Positions 5,867 to 8,313 of a stretch of DNA of 8,313 bases are shown here, piece by piece. The translations under genes and the position numbers were made by a program. The stretch is taken from assembly GCA_020433835.1 (NCBI GenBank), contig JAGRBY010000315.1:1-8313 (forward strand), given 5' to 3'. Each line of letters begins with the position of its first letter. The first letter of the stretch is position 1. This DNA comes from Anaerolineae bacterium (GTDB lineage Bacteria > Chloroflexota > Anaerolineae > 4572-78 > J111). The notes under the pieces were generated by a model. The model worked only from the letters and a program-made list of their open reading frames with translations. It made no database searches and was not told the DNA's origin.

Positions 5867-6589
5867 TTACTCCTCAACTACAAATTCAAACAACATAAAC
5901 GAGGCCGCGATAAAAATAACATCGAAAGCAACCAGCAGAGCCAGCCATTGGCTGACCTCGTCGAATGGAATGTTATCTAAGATAGCCGCCGTCAGACGCA
6001 CGGCCGCCAGCATGGCGGGGATAATAACCGGAAAGAGCATAATCGGCAGCAGCACGTCACGTGCTCGGGTATGCACGGCCATTGCTGAAAAAAGCGTGCC
6101 GACACTGGCAAATGCCAGGCTGCCTAAAAAAACTACCCCGGCCAAAAGCGGTAAAGTCCCCAGCGGCTGGTTAAAGAGAATAATAAAAAAGGGTAGAATG
6201 ATAATTTCGACCAGGCTGATAAACAAAACATTGCCGATCATCTTGCCCAGATAGATCGCGCTTCGATCAACCGGGGCCAGCAATAAGCCATCAAGCACGC
6301 CTCGATCACGCTCCAAAACAAAGCTTCGGCTTAGGCCCAACATGCCGGCAAAGGCAATGGCTACCCACAAGACCCCCGGTGCCAGCGTTTGCATATTTTC
6401 GGCCCGTAAATCAAATGCGAAGTTGAAAATAAAAATAATCAGCAAGGAAAAGACAAACATAGCGCTGATCATTTCTTTGGTGCGGAGCTCGGTTGCAACG
6501 TCTTTGCCGATGATGGCTGCTACTTTTCGCAGGTAGCTGCCAAATCCACGGGTTGTAGTGGAGGTAGTTGGTATGAAGTCTGTCGCCAT
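5867..6589 (-). CDS. ccmB: CcmB: permease subunit of the heme exporter
   Basis: Membrane subunit of the CcmAB ABC transporter (Pfam PF03379), about six helices. Family motifs include KDVATELRTKEMISAM before the first helix, and GVLWVAIAFAGMLGLSRSF followed by LERDRGVLDGLLLAPVDR in the cytoplasmic loop that contacts the ATPase. The length of 240 residues is close to the family's roughly 220-230. The frame extends to a TTG at 6646, but that TTG is the first base triplet of a -35 box (TTGACA), so the long start is not real. I place the start at the ATG at 6589, six bases after GAAG; the ATG at 6595 is the alternative. It heads the ccmBCD operon. Its ATPase partner CcmA is not encoded in the window. 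Confidence 0.95.
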   Translation of the reverse strand: MATDFIPTTSTTTRGFGSYLRKVAAIIGKDVATELRTKEMISAMFVFSLLIIFIFNFAFDLRAENMQTLAPGVLWVAIAFAGMLGLSRSFVLERDRGVLDGLLLAPVDRSAIYLGKMIGNVLFISLVEIIILPFFIILFNQPLGTLPLLAGVVFLGSLAFASVGTLFSAMAVHTRARDVLLPIMLFPVIIPAMLAAVRLTAAILDNIPFDEVSQWLALLVAFDVIFIAASFMLFEFVVEE

Positions 6590-6610
6590 TTGCATCTTCG
6601 TGAATAAAGG

Positions 6611-6646
6611 CACATAGAGTATGCCACTGTTGCAGCAGTGTGTCAA
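6611..6646 (-). promoter_or_regulatory. ccmBCD promoter with a palindrome between -35 and -10
   Basis: On the minus strand TTGACA (6641-6646, perfect -35), a 17-base spacer, then CATACT (6618-6623, 4 of 6 to the -10). Transcription would begin near 6611, giving a leader of about 20 bases. The spacer contains CACTGCTGCAACAGTG (6625-6640), a pseudo-palindrome matching at 14 of 16 positions with TGCA at its centre. It is a candidate operator placed where a bound protein would block polymerase. Confidence 0.6.
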
Positions 6647-6660
6647 TGCATTTTAGCAGG

Positions 6661-6679
6661 ATTAGCAAAAGTTGCTAAT
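6661..6679. repeat. Perfect palindrome over the exchanger stop codon
   Basis: ATTAGCAA (6661-6668), loop AAG, TTGCTAAT (6672-6679): a perfect 8-bp inverted repeat that covers the TAG stop of the exchanger gene (6675-6677) and lies 15 bp upstream of the ccmB -35 box. On the minus strand no T run follows, so it is a poor terminator for the exchanger. It could instead be a protein site or a weak transcript end. Confidence 0.5.
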
Positions 6680-7808
6680 TTTGGCTTGGGGGTGCGGTTT
6701 TGCTTAGCATTGGAGGAGAGTTTCTACATTGAAGATAGTAGCGGATAGCCGCAGCTAAAATGATTAACATCGTAATTGGCAACACCAGCGTGGTCATAAT
6801 CGATATAAAAGGGGTGAGGGCCGGATTTGCCGTGGCACTGAGGAATAAGTAGGTGGTGTAAGCGGCATAATACAGTGTGAGAACGCTACCTTCCCAGCGA
6901 TCAATTCTGTACTGGGTATAAAATACAGGAATACAGATAATCGCCACGGCAATCATAATGGGAATATCGCTTCGGAGTGCTAATGGTGAAACAATGATGC
7001 CCGAAGGTGAAACCGCGCTGCCTAAACCTAAGACCACCAAAATATTAAATATATTACTGCCGACCGCGTTGCCCACGGCAATATCGCCTTTTTTCTGGGT
7101 ACTGGCAATAATGGAGGTTGCAATTTCCGGCAGCGATGTTCCCACGGCGATAATGGTTAGCCCGATCACCAACTCACTCACCCCCAGCATTCTGGCTACG
7201 GCCACCGCCCCGTCAATCAACCATCGCGCTCCGAGTACAAGCATAACCAGGCCGAGGAGAATAAACCCAATTTGCTTAATAAAATGACTTGCGTCTTTGG
7301 CCGGAGAGACGGGGATATCTGCTTCCTGCGCCGCGGCGGCTTTATCGGCCTTAACTTGTTTGCGGCTTTTACGAATAACATAGGTCGTGTAAGTAATGGC
7401 CCCTACGAAGAGAATAAGACCATCAACCTGGCCAATTCGGCCATCAAGCCCCATTAGCCATACTATGCCCGATAGAGCGACCATAAGCGGCAACTCTAGC
7501 CGCAAAAGTTGTTTATTGACCAGCAGCGCCCCATACATAGCAGCTAAACCCAATACCAGCAGAATATTGGCGATGTTGCTGCCCACAACATTGCCCATAG
7601 CCAAATCGGCCTGACCGGCGTAGGTAGATTGAATGGTTACCGCCAGTTCAGGCGCACTCGTGCCAAAGGCTACAACAGTTAGGCCCACCACCAAAGGTGA
7701 AATGCCAATGGCTATGGCTAAACTCGATGCTCCCCGTACCAGGAATTCAGCTCCGGAAATGAGTAAAACAAATCCGATCATAAACAAGATAAACGTGAGG
7801 AGATCCAT
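6675..7808 (-). CDS. Na+/Ca2+ exchanger, CaCA family (YrbG-like)
   Basis: Cation/Ca2+ antiporter with the two inverted alpha-repeats of the family (Pfam PF01699). Alpha-1 has GLTVVAFGTSAPE (Glu54) and GNVVGSNIANIL (Asn81). Alpha-2 has GLTIIAVGTSLPE (Glu228) and GNAVGSNIFNIL (Asn255). These residues form the ion-binding core in known exchangers. About ten membrane helices flank a charged cytoplasmic loop at residues 146-178. At 377 residues it is longer than E. coli YrbG (~325), partly through an extra hydrophobic segment and a polar tail (residues ~335-377) after the second repeat. The start at 7808 has AAAGG 8 bases upstream. It most likely exports Ca2+ using a Na+ (or H+) gradient; the exact ions cannot be read from sequence. 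It is a separate unit from the ccm operon. Confidence 0.94.
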   Translation of the reverse strand: MDLLTFILFMIGFVLLISGAEFLVRGASSLAIAIGISPLVVGLTVVAFGTSAPELAVTIQSTYAGQADLAMGNVVGSNIANILLVLGLAAMYGALLVNKQLLRLELPLMVALSGIVWLMGLDGRIGQVDGLILFVGAITYTTYVIRKSRKQVKADKAAAAQEADIPVSPAKDASHFIKQIGFILLGLVMLVLGARWLIDGAVAVARMLGVSELVIGLTIIAVGTSLPEIATSIIASTQKKGDIAVGNAVGSNIFNILVVLGLGSAVSPSGIIVSPLALRSDIPIMIAVAIICIPVFYTQYRIDRWEGSVLTLYYAAYTTYLFLSATANPALTPFISIMTTLVLPITMLIILAAAIRYYLQCRNSPPMLSKTAPPSQN

Positions 7809-7906
7809 ACGTTAAACCTTTATATAAGATCCTGATTAAACAGCTTTGGCAGAATGGATGGTCTGCAAGCGGTCAGGTGCCTTTAAAGAAAATTACGCAC
7901 TTGATA

Positions 7907-7915
7907 ATTATACCA
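7907..7915 (-). promoter_or_regulatory. Extended -10 promoter, probably of the exchanger gene
   Basis: On the minus strand TGGTATAAT is a perfect extended -10 (TGn plus TATAAT). The -35 position 17 bases upstream (7930-7935, TTTCCT) matches only 3 of 6, which extended -10 promoters tolerate. Transcription would start near 7900 and give a leader of about 90 bases before the exchanger ATG. Confidence 0.45.
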
Positions 7916-7974
7916 ATTAGTGCAATAAGAGGAAATGTTGAAGCGTTCCTCAAATTTTTTACAGGGATGTATGA

Positions 7975-8026
7975 AAGGGGTGTCATTCACCAGTGATGGC
8001 TTAGGTTAGGGAGGCCGACACTCCTT
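7975..8026. repeat. Inverted repeat, 52 bp
   Basis: AAGGGGTGTC (7975-7984) and GACACTCCTT (8017-8026) pair at 9 of 10 positions around a 32-base interval. No T run and no nearby gene end on either strand. Function unknown; possibly another small repeat element. Confidence 0.4.
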
Positions 8027-8164
8027 ACAGGACGACACCGACAATGAAAATCTTTTGCTATCAGCTACCGGCTATTTTCATAGGAGCAGAAGCGCAATCG
8101 TTTCATCCGGCTTGCTTCGCACCTCAAATACACGGGGAGCTAACTGCTGTTTATTTATCATTAC

Positions 8165-8274
8165 AGGACTCACGCACAGAGTAAAACAATTTAGCAAATT
8201 GTTCCGAATCTTGGGCACACAGGTGGCGCAAATTGGCAATTTACGCTACAAAATTCCATGGTTGCGTAAGCCCT
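8165..8274. mobile_element. MITE-like element with TTACGCA-type ends
   Basis: AGGACTCACGCA (8165-8176) and TGCGTAAGCCCT (8263-8274) are inverted copies at 10 of 12 positions, 110 bp overall. The right end read inwards (AGGGCTTACGCA) resembles the ends of the element at 2431-2562 (ATGACTTACGCA), so the two belong to one terminal-repeat family. No target duplication is evident and there is no coding capacity. Confidence 0.5.
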
Positions 8275-8313
8275 AACCCGGACGAGCCGGAATCAAAAGT
8301 GCAATAAAAAACG

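Larger units (their letters stand above)
7809..8313. other. Gene-free region upstream of the exchanger
   Basis: About 500 bp without a supportable gene. The 73-residue plus-strand frame at 8055-8276 runs through a repeat element and has no ribosome site. The region holds a promoter for the exchanger (7907-7915), an inverted repeat at 7975-8026, a short perfect hairpin with ATGAAAAT/ATTTTCAT arms (8044-8051 and 8074-8081), the 9-bp direct repeat TTACAGGAC (8025-8033 and 8161-8169), and the MITE-like element at 8165-8274. Confidence 0.65.

Noticed and set aside
6590..6646. N-terminal extension of CcmB from a TTG start
   Set aside because: The TTG is the -35 box TTGACA. The extension (Cys-rich MTHCCNSG) is unlike CcmB starts and covers the promoter.
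8055..8276. Plus-strand 73-codon frame as a transposase remnant
   Set aside because: No transposase motif, no ribosome site, and its second half is the MITE-like repeat.

Overview
The window looks like an intergenic-rich stretch of a Chloroflexota (probably Anaerolineae-like) chromosome. This is inferred from three things: a secreted protein ending in the short LPIV-plus-arginine tail common in that phylum, a cytochrome c maturation set of Gram-positive/Chloroflexi style, and intergenic regions full of small palindromic repeats. No marker gene settles the taxonomy. Every gene I can support lies on the minus strand, so transcription runs from high to low coordinates.

Layout in the direction of transcription. 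(1) 7809-8313 has no gene; it holds inverted repeats, one of them MITE-like, and an extended -10 promoter for the next gene. (2) 6675-7808 is a CaCA-family Na+/Ca2+ exchanger. (3) 4893-6589 is a tight ccmB-ccmC-ccmD operon for heme export/handling in cytochrome c maturation; ccmD is a 50-residue gene. The operon has its own TTGACA promoter with a 16-bp pseudo-palindrome between -35 and -10. No ccmA is present. (4) 4552-4892 is a non-coding gap with an inverted-repeat element. (5) 3817-4551 is ccdA, ended by a strong intrinsic terminator at 3754-3783. (6) 3495-3737 is a glutaredoxin-like CPAC protein. Its -35 lies in the loop of that terminator, and its predicted transcript is leaderless. A conserved-looking 83-residue gene (3213-3464) follows 30 bp later. 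(7) 2408-3212 is about 800 bp without a gene; it contains two related REP/MITE-like elements and several hairpins. (8) 2077-2407 is a small frameshifted gene whose last codons carry the ribosome binding site of the next gene. (9) 788-2071 is a secreted protein of unknown function. (10) 1-743 is the N-terminal part of a subtilisin-family protease that runs off the window.

Functionally, the centre of the window is one theme: making c-type cytochromes. CcmB, CcmC and CcmD handle heme on the outer face of the membrane. CcdA moves reducing power across the membrane to keep apocytochrome cysteines reduced, and the CPAC protein is a plausible cytoplasmic thiol partner. The left part is a separate, probably co-transcribed, secreted-protein unit (small ORF, 427-residue exported protein, S8 protease).
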